Shown here in pieces: positions 25,651 to 33,012 of a stretch of DNA of 64,000 nucleotides (its first letter is position 1; every line of letters starts with the position of its first letter). A program made the position numbers and the translations under genes. The stretch is from the NCBI GenBank assembly GCA_903844815.1, contig CAIMVD010000100.1, positions 1 to 64,000 on the forward strand, in the 5' to 3' direction. The notes beneath the pieces are model-generated. The model was not told the DNA's origin, searched no databases, and saw only the letters and a list, made by a program, of their open reading frames with translations. This DNA is from an uncultured Bacteroidota bacterium (GTDB lineage: Bacteria; Bacteroidota; Bacteroidia; Bacteroidales; VadinHA17).

Positions 25651-26193
25651 CTACTTCGGGCCCTTTGATCCTTTTGTTCCTTTTGTATCTATTTTCTCAA
25701 GTCCTTCAAGATCCTTCATACCTATGTCTTTCGAGAGGTTTGAGATGGTTTTCATGTCGAGGTCCCCCTTGATTGAAATAAGAGAATTGCCGCCTGGTCC
25801 GCCGGTAACTACGAGCAGTTCGGTAATAATATTTCCGGCTTGACGAACCAGAAACCTTGTTATATCAGGGCCTTCCTTTACAAGCATCAGCTCCTCATAA
25901 ACTGTGAAATCGATTTTCTTATTCAGCTCCGTATAAAAATTGAGGTCTTTATTCAGGGTGGAATCTTCCACTGAGAGTATCTTAATCGATTTGAGACTGT
26001 TCATTACATTGCCGGCTTCCTTGTCAGCGTCCTTATTATTTGCAAACATACCAAGCATCTTGCCCGAGATTGAGACGACAGTGAACCCCTCTTTTTCGGA
26101 GTATTTGTCGAACATTGCATCGATGGGATTGGTCTGGGCCTGAATACTGAGGGCCAAACCAAGAAAAGCAACAGATAAAAGCAACTTCTTCAT
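25651..26193 (-). CDS. DUF4252 protein, secreted
   Basis: The 180-residue protein starts at 26193 (signal peptide MKKLLLSVAFLGLALSIQAQ); an in-frame ATG 8 codons upstream would overlap the previous gene. The body matches the DUF4252 pattern: IDAMFDKYSEKEGFTVVSIS, a lysine/aspartate-rich middle, YEELMLVKE, and near the end LLVVTGGPGGNSLISIKGDLD. It ends in repeated KGTKGSKGP. DUF4252 proteins occur near ECF sigma/anti-sigma pairs in Bacteroidota, as here. Function is unknown; a periplasmic or surface location is likely. The gene is last in a four-gene minus-strand cluster and has a paralogue at 27335-27835. Confidence 0.85.
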   Translation of the reverse strand: MKKLLLSVAFLGLALSIQAQTNPIDAMFDKYSEKEGFTVVSISGKMLGMFANNKDADKEAGNVMNSLKSIKILSVEDSTLNKDLNFYTELNKKIDFTVYEELMLVKEGPDITRFLVRQAGNIITELLVVTGGPGGNSLISIKGDLDMKTISNLSKDIGMKDLEGLEKIDTKGTKGSKGPK

Positions 26194-26197
26194 TGTA

Positions 26198-26785
26198 TTA
26201 TTTTTTAAAATTTTCATTTACTTCTTTTCCCGATTTTTCAAGAGGTTCCAGCACATTCCCGAGATCTTCGAGATTTTTTCCGATTTTCCCGGTCGACCTG
26301 CTAACAGTCTTGAAGCTTCGTGAGGTTATCTGATCAATTTTTCTTACGGGTTCCAGGGCAGCTGCACCACGGTTCATTTTCTCAGAGACATCAAGGAGTA
26401 TCTTTATCGTTTCGGCATAGGCAATTTTCGGATCGGTGAATGTATCCTCCTCATCACTCCTGTGGATGAAGAAGAACCATGATCCGACCAATATAAGAAC
26501 TGTTGCGGCTACGCTCAGCCAGGGCAGGAACGATCTCCGTAATCCGGAAGAATCAGTACTATGTTCAGTTGCGTCGATCGCGGACATTATCCTCGATTCA
26601 AAGTCTAAGGAAAGTGCAGGAATATCTACGGCTGATTCATAATAACCGAAAACAGCCCTTTCGGCTTCATAGCCTTCTGGAACATCCTCATTTATGAAAA
26701 GTTCCCTTAAGGCCTGTTCCTCCTCTTCGGTACTCTCTCCGTTATAGTACCTTTCTATCTGCCTGTCCAGTTCCCCTCTGTTCAT
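26198..26785 (-). CDS. Anti-sigma factor-like single-TM protein
   Basis: The 195-residue protein has a cytoplasmic N-terminal helix region (RQIERYYNGESTEEEEQALRE) similar to the short anti-sigma domains of Bacteroidota. One TM helix follows (about residues 85-105, FLPWLSVAATVLILVGSWFFF), then a periplasmic helical tail. Its start overlaps the sigma factor gene by 44 bases, the usual arrangement of an ECF sigma factor with its antagonist. It probably holds the sigma factor at the membrane until a signal arrives. No FecR domain is present. Confidence 0.75.
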   Translation of the reverse strand: MNRGELDRQIERYYNGESTEEEEQALRELFINEDVPEGYEAERAVFGYYESAVDIPALSLDFESRIMSAIDATEHSTDSSGLRRSFLPWLSVAATVLILVGSWFFFIHRSDEEDTFTDPKIAYAETIKILLDVSEKMNRGAAALEPVRKIDQITSRSFKTVSRSTGKIGKNLEDLGNVLEPLEKSGKEVNENFKK

Positions 26786-27284
26786 TTTGATATTTATTAA
26801 ATTCATCCCTTATCATTTTCCTGCCTCTCGACAATATTACCCTCAGGTTATTTACAGTCTCTTTAGTTTTTTCAGCAATCTCTTCATACGAAAATCCCTC
26901 AATATCCCTGAGCATTATTACCCTTCTGTAAATTTCGGGCAGACTGTCAATTATCCTGTGAATAATTTCATCAGATTCCTTGTTTACCATCTCCTGCTCC
27001 GGGGAAGGAGATGAAGAAACAACGTAAAGCTGAGAACTGCCTTCATTATTGAAAATGTTCTTTCCCTTTCTTACCTGGTCGATGCAATGATTTTTTACCA
27101 TTGTTGTTGCCAGTGCATCGACACTGTTATATTCCCCAAGCCTGTCCTTCAGTTTCCAGAGCTTTATAAAAACTTCCTGAACGGCATCTTCCGCCTCCTC
27201 CTGGTTTCGGAGGATGCGGAAGGCATAACCATAGAGTCTATGACTAAGCTGATGGACAAGTTCATTGAAATCAATCCTGGTCAT
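26742..27284 (-). CDS. ECF RNA polymerase sigma factor
   Basis: The 180-residue sigma-70 factor of the ECF type shows region 2 (FRILRNQEEAEDAVQEVFIK) and region 4 (LPEIYRRVIMLRDIEGFSYEE, then the helix-turn-helix IAEKTKETVNNLRVILSRGR). I chose ATG 27284; a TTG lies 5 codons upstream. It probably directs its own cluster (sigma, anti-sigma, DUF4252), though the flanking DUF4252 gene 50 bases upstream is separate. The 44-base overlap with the anti-sigma gene indicates translational coupling. Confidence 0.9.
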   Translation of the reverse strand: MTRIDFNELVHQLSHRLYGYAFRILRNQEEAEDAVQEVFIKLWKLKDRLGEYNSVDALATTMVKNHCIDQVRKGKNIFNNEGSSQLYVVSSSPSPEQEMVNKESDEIIHRIIDSLPEIYRRVIMLRDIEGFSYEEIAEKTKETVNNLRVILSRGRKMIRDEFNKYQNEQRGTGQADRKVL

Positions 27285-27334
27285 TACCGCTTCAGACAAT
27301 TATTTCAGTGCTTTAAAGATAACTACATTGTCAA

Positions 27335-27835
27335 TTACCTGGTATTCGCAGTAAAACTGAAGTTATGGTTATGTTTTGCATTGTTTGAAAGCCTTTTAGC
27401 CTCATCAAGGGTCATGTTACCTTTGATCTGGATCAGAGCATTATCGTTGCCGCCTGCAATTAGCAGGAATTCCCTGAATTTCCTGCCCTCGGTTCTGACA
27501 AGTATCCTCAGATCCTGATCTGATTCCTTTACCCTCATAAACTCTTCGTAGTTATTCAGATCAATGTCGCGGATGACCATATCATAAAAGTTTTCAACCT
27601 TCATGTTCTCATCATCCTGAGTCAGGATACGTATTTCGGTAATATTGGCAGGCATCTGGTTATCATCGTCATTGTCGCTCATACAGGCTGCCAGTTTACA
27701 CAGGGAACCGTTTATTGTAACGGTTGTGAACCCGTCCCTGCCTGCATACTTTTCAAAGAGAGAATCTATTGATTTTTGTGCAGATGCAATATTGATTGCA
27801 ATCATCAGGGCGGAAAACAGGAGTATTTTTTTCAT
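27335..27835 (-). CDS. DUF4252 protein, secreted (second paralogue)
   Basis: The 166-residue protein has a signal peptide (MKKILLFSALMIAINIASAQ) followed by the DUF4252 opening IDSLFEKYAGRDGFTTVTI. It ends with the family's LLIAGGNDNALIQIKGNMTLDEA. It is clearly paralogous to 25651-26193; the two enclose the sigma/anti-sigma pair. An Asp/Asn-rich insert (MSDNDDDNQ) replaces the lysine-rich stretch of the other copy. Paired DUF4252 proteins may be targets or signal partners of the sigma system. Confidence 0.85.
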   Translation of the reverse strand: MKKILLFSALMIAINIASAQKSIDSLFEKYAGRDGFTTVTINGSLCKLAACMSDNDDDNQMPANITEIRILTQDDENMKVENFYDMVIRDIDLNNYEEFMRVKESDQDLRILVRTEGRKFREFLLIAGGNDNALIQIKGNMTLDEAKRLSNNAKHNHNFSFTANTR

Positions 27836-27905
27836 GGCGTGCGTTTTTAGTTTTAACTCTTTTTATATCGATGACGCAGCCAAAGGTTTTTCATTACAGA
27901 TTTTG

Positions 27906-27929
27906 CGACAGAAAATTTATTTTCTGTCG
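27906..27929. terminator. Perfect inverted repeat after the fusion gene
   Basis: CGACAGAAAA and TTTTCTGTCG form a perfect 10-bp stem around TTTA. It lies 28 bases after the stop of the minus-strand fusion gene (27957) and upstream of the DUF4252 gene. It is probably a terminator or mRNA-end hairpin, although no clear uridine run follows. Confidence 0.5.
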
Positions 27930-27956
27930 ATTCCCTTAGTGTCCTGTAAAACACCT

Positions 27957-29894
27957 CTAATTACTCGTAAGTCTCGCAAATCTCCTGTTCGATTCCGGGA
28001 AATCGACTCCGCTGGCAATCAGTACTATGATTCCCATTACTGTTCCCAGCACGAGGGATAAATAATTAAATTGGAAAGACAGAGTCGTTTCACTGTGAAA
28101 GGTGGTTAAGATTGCACCAATAACAATGTTTACCATAGCGATCCACTGGTAGATCCTCATTCCTGCCCAATAAGGTGTTTGTGCCTCGCCCCGCAACGAT
28201 TCCTCAACGAACCGTCCAAGACCATTGAGGATAAAATAAATTCCGGTAATGAATACGGCAGGCATTCCAAGGGTGAATAATCTGATGAGGATCAGTCCCG
28301 AAAAAATATTTGATCCAATGGAATAAAGTTGGGTAGGGTGCAGGGCAACTCCGTTCAGTCCCGAAATCTTATTTACCCTTGAAAGTGGATGGGTAAACCG
28401 GATTCCTATCCATTCCGGGCATGGTTTCCCATGACAGCATCCCTGGACAAGGCATCTCAGGCGGCCTGTTGCCTGAATCCATGGACCTGCCATAGCGAGT
28501 GCTCCCATAAGGGTGAAAAAGCCAAGATCTGAGAATGCTGCAATGAGGACGCAACCGATGATCCCTCCGGTAAGTCCTCCATAGTAACCGTATGGCCTGA
28601 GGAGCTTCGGCGACCCTTCAATTAACTGGGCCCATAATCCGGCGCCGATAATTACGAGGATCAGAATTATGAATGCGGCAATTGCATATCGTGGACCAAG
28701 GAATGAGCCTGCTATCGCCATTCCTGCAAATCCCGCTGCTCCGCCGTAGAGGCCATGGTTTATAATCCTTACCGGCCCGATCCTCCATTCCTTCCAGCTG
28801 TTGGCGAGATGCTCCGCCTGCCGCCTGATCATGTTCCATATTTTCTTCCTGCTAAACACAATACCAACTATGACAAATCCTGCAACGACATCTGCCACAG
28901 AGTGATTCCCGGTTGTAATGCAACTGACTGAGATGAGCACGGTGATTAAATACCAGAGCCATACGAAGTATTTAATTGAAAGAGAAAAATACCTGGCGGC
29001 TATAAAAGCCCAGATTACATGAAAAGATGGCAGGGCGCCTGCTTCTCCGTCGAAGGAGCGGTCCATCAGGATCAGATTGCCAAAAAAGCTTCCGGGTATC
29101 ACCTCCCTCTGTTCAACAAAGAAAGGGAAGACAAAGTAGATGATTCCGCAGACTATGGTTGCGAGCCATGTATCTCCAATAAATGATCTTAACTGACCCC
29201 TTGTGCCAATCACCAGAGGTACCATTACCACAAAAAGGTAAGTGAAGAGATAAAAGGCCGCCGAGAATTCCCAGATGGACAGATCCATCTCAAAGGGAAG
29301 ATTAGTGGCAATTGCACCTTTTGGGACCCCTGCATAAATAAATGCTTCATAGACCATTCCCCAGGGAACAAAGGCCAGGAGAAGGGCAGAGATCCTTTCG
29401 CTGAATGAAGGGAGTTGGTCGTCGGAGGGAGGTAATGAAAAGAATGATCTGTATTCCTGCTCACCAAAGAGGGCCCTGGTCCTTTCATTCTCAAATCCTG
29501 CAACATAAGCAATTGTCATTAAAGTAAACAGAGGGCTAACCAGCCATAGTCCTGATGCAGAATGGAAAATAACCGATATTCCAAAGCAGATGAGAACGGC
29601 TCCGGAGTAGATCGGATGCTTTGTGATTGAATAAATACCCTTTTTAACAAGTTTCTCAGGCGGATAGGCGTTCATGGGCAATCCTTTCCCATATACCCAC
29701 AGAAAAATCATTCCTGAAAGCATAAGTATCAGACCCGCTATTGAGAGGATATACCCGGATAAGGAATTATCAGGCACCGGAAGATTTATGAGACCCCCGG
29801 TGGCTTTTGACCACAATACTAAAAGAACCGGTAATGCAACAACAAACAATAGTCCGTATAATGTTTTTCCCAGATAGGATTTGTTTGCTTCCAT
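27957..29894 (-). CDS. Three-domain membrane fusion: ICMT-like, PAP2 phosphatase, Lgt-like
   Basis: The 645-residue polytopic membrane protein joins three enzyme families. Residues about 45-155 match the isoprenylcysteine carboxyl/phospholipid methyltransferase family: VKKGIYSITKHPIYSG and ENERTRALFGEQEY. Residues about 200-350 are a PAP2 phosphatase of the AUR1-like type: PSFH at 289-292 and GNHSVAD at 329-335. Residues about 375-640 resemble prolipoprotein diacylglyceryl transferase: GRLRC (477-481), GCCHG, HPTQLY (519-524) and the RFVEESLR segment. Each motif set seems complete, so all three parts could be active on lipids or lipid-linked substrates in the inner membrane. The gene stands alone. 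Normal Lgt is about 280 residues, and the cell presumably has a separate one. Confidence 0.85.
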   Translation of the reverse strand: MEANKSYLGKTLYGLLFVVALPVLLVLWSKATGGLINLPVPDNSLSGYILSIAGLILMLSGMIFLWVYGKGLPMNAYPPEKLVKKGIYSITKHPIYSGAVLICFGISVIFHSASGLWLVSPLFTLMTIAYVAGFENERTRALFGEQEYRSFFSLPPSDDQLPSFSERISALLLAFVPWGMVYEAFIYAGVPKGAIATNLPFEMDLSIWEFSAAFYLFTYLFVVMVPLVIGTRGQLRSFIGDTWLATIVCGIIYFVFPFFVEQREVIPGSFFGNLILMDRSFDGEAGALPSFHVIWAFIAARYFSLSIKYFVWLWYLITVLISVSCITTGNHSVADVVAGFVIVGIVFSRKKIWNMIRRQAEHLANSWKEWRIGPVRIINHGLYGGAAGFAGMAIAGSFLGPRYAIAAFIILILVIIGAGLWAQLIEGSPKLLRPYGYYGGLTGGIIGCVLIAAFSDLGFFTLMGALAMAGPWIQATGRLRCLVQGCCHGKPCPEWIGIRFTHPLSRVNKISGLNGVALHPTQLYSIGSNIFSGLILIRLFTLGMPAVFITGIYFILNGLGRFVEESLRGEAQTPYWAGMRIYQWIAMVNIVIGAILTTFHSETTLSFQFNYLSLVLGTVMGIIVLIASGVDFPESNRRFARLTSN

Positions 29895-29919
29895 GATTGA
29901 TTTACATATTTAATTTCTT

Positions 29920-29962
29920 TTTAAACACGAAGGACCCGAAGTGTGCAACAAGGGCACAAAGG
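29920..29962 (+). repeat. Dispersed CACAAAGG-type repeat, copy 2
   Basis: This matches 25589-25632 with few differences (TTTAAACACGAAGGAC, AAGGGCACAAAGGA). It lies in the 151-base gap between the fusion gene and the next minus-strand gene. Confidence 0.6.
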
Positions 29963-30045
29963 ATTCCCTGAGAAGGCTTTGTTTCAGGTATCATATTCTT
30001 TTCTTGTAATTCTGCTATCCCATTAAACCATTGTCTTTAATGAAA

Positions 30046-30855
30046 TTATTTTTTCCAGATAACGGTCTCGTATAATGACCATCCGGTAGCTGCCGTTTGA
30101 TTGTCGATGGTTAATGCAGTCCTTGCCTTGTATTTTGTTTCAACTGAATTTAAGATTCTGTTTCCGGGGATGAGCTTTAGCAACGGGTAATTTGAAAGAA
30201 TATCCGAAAGTTTGCCTTTTCTTATTGTATATCTCTTCTCAAAGTTAAGTGAAAATGATCCGCTGCCAAAAACTATATTTTCTTCCTCAATAACCGCGTC
30301 ATTGTATTCGGTCCCATTGCAGAAGATTCTGTTCAGATGGGTTGAACCTATCCAGTTGAGCCAGATAATGACATAATCTTCCGAAAGGAATCGGCCCCAT
30401 CTAAGCTCATCGAACGGAAAACCGGCAGGGTTCATTGTAAAGGATAAGGTCTCCGCGTAACCGGTTCCTTTATAAGTATTATTGTTGTAGATTATTTGAC
30501 TTTCGGCCATTGGGTGGTGGCAGTTCCAAAACAGGTTGCAGTTCCGATCTGTGGCAAGGGTTACCGGAGGCAGGGGGGGTATTTTCCTTTTCCAGCTTCC
30601 CTTAAGATGAAGGATGTGGTTGTAAAAGATTATGAGGTCTTTAATAACCGGCTCTCCTGTTTTCTTATGTGATGATTTTTCAATTATTATACCGGCGGGA
30701 TCAGAAAAGAGCAAAGCCGAATAGTGAAACCTTAAGAAGTGGAATTTTAATTCGGCACGGTAGATTATAAAACAGTTGCCATAATTGTCAATACAATCAA
30801 GATCTAGTTTTTCGAACTTGAAGCTCGATGGTTTAGAGGGTTTTATTGGTTCCAT
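30046..30855 (-). CDS. Hypothetical protein, possibly AttH/CrtC-type lipocalin-like
   Basis: The 269-residue protein has no signal peptide or TM helix. I chose ATG 30855; the frame is open to a TTG at 30951. The chain is beta-rich with many Trp and Tyr. The segments GTGYAETLS, LRWGRFLSEDYVIIWLNWIG and the closing TGWSLYETVIW recall the AttH/CrtC (carotenoid-hydratase-like) double-lipocalin fold, which often carries small hydrophobic compounds. The match is by pattern only, and no carotenoid genes are nearby. It stands alone, followed upstream by a palindromic repeat. Confidence 0.6.
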   Translation of the reverse strand: MEPIKPSKPSSFKFEKLDLDCIDNYGNCFIIYRAELKFHFLRFHYSALLFSDPAGIIIEKSSHKKTGEPVIKDLIIFYNHILHLKGSWKRKIPPLPPVTLATDRNCNLFWNCHHPMAESQIIYNNNTYKGTGYAETLSFTMNPAGFPFDELRWGRFLSEDYVIIWLNWIGSTHLNRIFCNGTEYNDAVIEEENIVFGSGSFSLNFEKRYTIRKGKLSDILSNYPLLKLIPGNRILNSVETKYKARTALTIDNQTAATGWSLYETVIWKK

Positions 30856-30951
30856 ATCCGGGTTTTCAGGTAACAGATACGATAGAAAACAGGTGTCAGG
30901 AGTAAATTTACGAAATTGGAGGGAATTTTGGATATGATCTGAAAAAAACAA

Positions 30952-31026
30952 TTTACCACGGAGTATTACGGGGTTAACAGGGTCTCACCTGAAGGCCTAA
31001 AGCCCATAATGTCACTCCGTGGTAAA
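30952..31026. repeat. 75-bp element with perfect 13-bp inverted ends
   Basis: TTTACCACGGAGT (30952-30964) and its exact complement ACTCCGTGGTAAA (31014-31026) enclose 49 bases that include a GGCC-TAAA-GCC mini-hairpin. A run of A follows on the plus strand. It sits between two minus-strand genes and resembles the CCACGGAG-type dispersed palindromes common in Bacteroidota intergenic DNA; it could also shape mRNA ends. Confidence 0.65.
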
Positions 31027-31053
31027 AAAAACGATTTTGATTATCGTCGTTAT

Positions 31054-31503
31054 TTACGAAAGGAGCTCTTTAACTTTAACGGAAATGTCGCGTCCGTCGG
31101 CCTTGCCGGCCAGCTCTTTTGAGGCAACGCCCATAACCTTTCCCATTTCTGCAGCCGTCTTTGCCCCTAAACGCTCAATAATCTCCCTTACAACGATAGT
31201 GAGCTCCTCGTCGGTCATCTTTGCAGGCAGGTATTTCTCAAGCACATCAGCTTCAACAACCTCTTTTTCATAAAGATCCATCCGGTTCTGCTCCTTATAG
31301 ATTACAGCAGATTCCCTTCTTTGCTTCACAAGCTTCTGGATTATCTTCAGTTCCTCATCTGACGTAAGTATCGAACCGGCTCCCTTCTCGGAACGGGCGA
31401 GTACGAAGGCAGTCTTGGCTGCCCTGATAGCTTCAAGGGAAACCTTATCCTTTGCTTTCATGGCTTTTATCAGATCGGCGGAGATTTTTTCGGTAAGTGA
31501 CAT
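31054..31503 (-). CDS. GatB/YqeY domain protein
   Basis: The 149-residue protein starts at ATG 31503; an open frame continues 22 codons further upstream but lacks family similarity. It matches YqeY over its full length: ISADLIKAMKAKDKVSLEAIRAAK, ISSDEELKIIQKLVKQRRES-like second helix, KYLPAKMTDEEL, and the C-terminal MGKVMGVASKELAGKADGRD. The domain is the tRNA-binding tail of GatB found here alone; its role is thought to be linked to tRNA or translation. A near-consensus promoter lies upstream on the minus strand: TATCTTTA at 31547-31554 with TTTC 19 bases before it. Confidence 0.9.
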   Translation of the reverse strand: MSLTEKISADLIKAMKAKDKVSLEAIRAAKTAFVLARSEKGAGSILTSDEELKIIQKLVKQRRESAVIYKEQNRMDLYEKEVVEADVLEKYLPAKMTDEELTIVVREIIERLGAKTAAEMGKVMGVASKELAGKADGRDISVKVKELLS

Positions 31504-32204
31504 AATATGAGATTTTAGTTGTACAAAAGTTCTTTGTTTGGTGTTATAAAGATAAGCTAAGGCAGCCATAATTGAAAATGATTACACTCTGACTTTTTGA
31601 TTAAGATTTCCAGACTCATCCGGATCTGCAAATTGTATAAGTAGCAATGGAGACAGGTTAAGTATTCTCCGAGAGTTTAGTAAATACTACCGGAAAATAA
31701 ATAAATAGTTTAGATTTTTTTTAGTATTTGATTAATGGCTATAAATTCAGCATGAACAATATAATAATGATGACTAACTGTCAAAATAATGCGACTAATG
31801 AACTAAATATTTGCTAAAACAATCAAAATAAATGTGTTTAATCTTCTCCGAAAAAGTTATGCCCTTGACTTTAATGTTATTGTTTCCTAAATTTATGAAG
31901 CTTTTAACCAACTCACTTATTTGTTTAAGAGCTGAGTCTGTAATAGCAAAGCATAAAATAGTCTTAAAAAGGCTGTAATAATCAGAAGGACAGTTTAATA
32001 CATCATAAATTATCCTGTGACTGACGGGGCGGAAGCGTACCCGGCCGGCAATAGAACCGGTTAAACAAATCCCTTTCTATTAAGCAATTTTAGTTCTTCT
32101 TTCCTTAATCAGAAGCCGTTGTATAAATCATTTTCATGATTCTACGGTTATCTTTTTTCCATGTTTTCAATCTGTCTATTTTTTCTGACTAAAACCCATA
32201 ACCT
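31504..32204. other. Intergenic leader region of the exopolysaccharide locus
   Basis: These 701 A+T-rich bases contain no credible gene. The left end holds the minus-strand promoter of the YqeY gene. The right end leads into the plus-strand export gene at 32205. A TATCTTTT is the best -7-like element there, without a TTTG partner. Its length suggests a long untranslated leader, but I cannot identify a riboswitch or antiterminator signal. Confidence 0.4.
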
Positions 32205-32969
32205 ATGAAATCCGTTCTTTTCATTGCAATATTATTGTTATCTCTCTTATTTACTTCCTGCATAACTGTACGTAAGCTGACCTACCTTCAGAAAACCGGA
32301 ATTTCCGCTGACACTGTTGCCGCAGCCATACCTGAAGATTATAAAATTCAGCCATTCGACAACCTTTTCATCAGGGTTGCAACACCCGACCCTAAATGGG
32401 CGGACATGTTCAACACGATGCAGACAAATTCATCGGGGATCAATGTTACTGAACAGAGTGCCGATCTCATAAGTTATTCTGTAGATACTGAGGGTAATAT
32501 TGAACTTCCGTATGCAGGTAAAGTAAGGGTTGCCGGGAAGACGCTTGGCATGATAAAACCTGAAATAGAAAATACGCTTAAGGCATACGTTGCAGATGCT
32601 TCCATAACAGTTAAGCTGGTTAATAATTTCATAAGTATTTTGGGGGAAGTACGTACTCCTGGCAGGTACCTGATATACAAGGACCGAATGAATGTTTTCG
32701 AGGCCCTTGCTTTAGCAGGTGACCTCGATGACTTCAGTAACCGGCAAAAACTGCAGATCATCAGACAGATAGAAGGCGGCAGCATTGTCAGGGAATTTTC
32801 CATCAACGACAGAAACATTCTTGCTTCGGAGTTTTATTATGTTATGCCCAACGATGTTATTTATGCTGAACCTGTTAAGGGAAGGTTTTTCAGGATGAAT
32901 GAATTTCCGTACTCTGTCATCCTTAGTACAATAACAACATTTATACTGATACTTAGCTTCATAAAGTAG
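32205..32969 (+). CDS. Polysaccharide export lipoprotein (Wza-like)
   Basis: The 254-residue outer-membrane export protein has a lipoprotein signal (LLFTSC, lipidated Cys about residue 22). The Poly_export domain follows (DYKIQPFDNLFIRV, SYSVDTEGNIELPYAGKVRVAGKT), then an SLBB domain (FISILGEVRTPGRYLI, ALALAGDLDDFSNR). A C-terminal hydrophobic helix ends the chain, as in Bacteroidota Wza homologues. It forms the outer-membrane channel for the polymer made by this locus. It opens the cluster, with the Wzc-type kinase gene 43 bases downstream. Confidence 0.92.
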   Translation: MKSVLFIAILLLSLLFTSCITVRKLTYLQKTGISADTVAAAIPEDYKIQPFDNLFIRVATPDPKWADMFNTMQTNSSGINVTEQSADLISYSVDTEGNIELPYAGKVRVAGKTLGMIKPEIENTLKAYVADASITVKLVNNFISILGEVRTPGRYLIYKDRMNVFEALALAGDLDDFSNRQKLQIIRQIEGGSIVREFSINDRNILASEFYYVMPNDVIYAEPVKGRFFRMNEFPYSVILSTITTFILILSFIK

Positions 32970-33012
32970 CCAGGTGAGTTTATCAAAAAAATATTTTAAT
33001 ACAGAAATAGTC

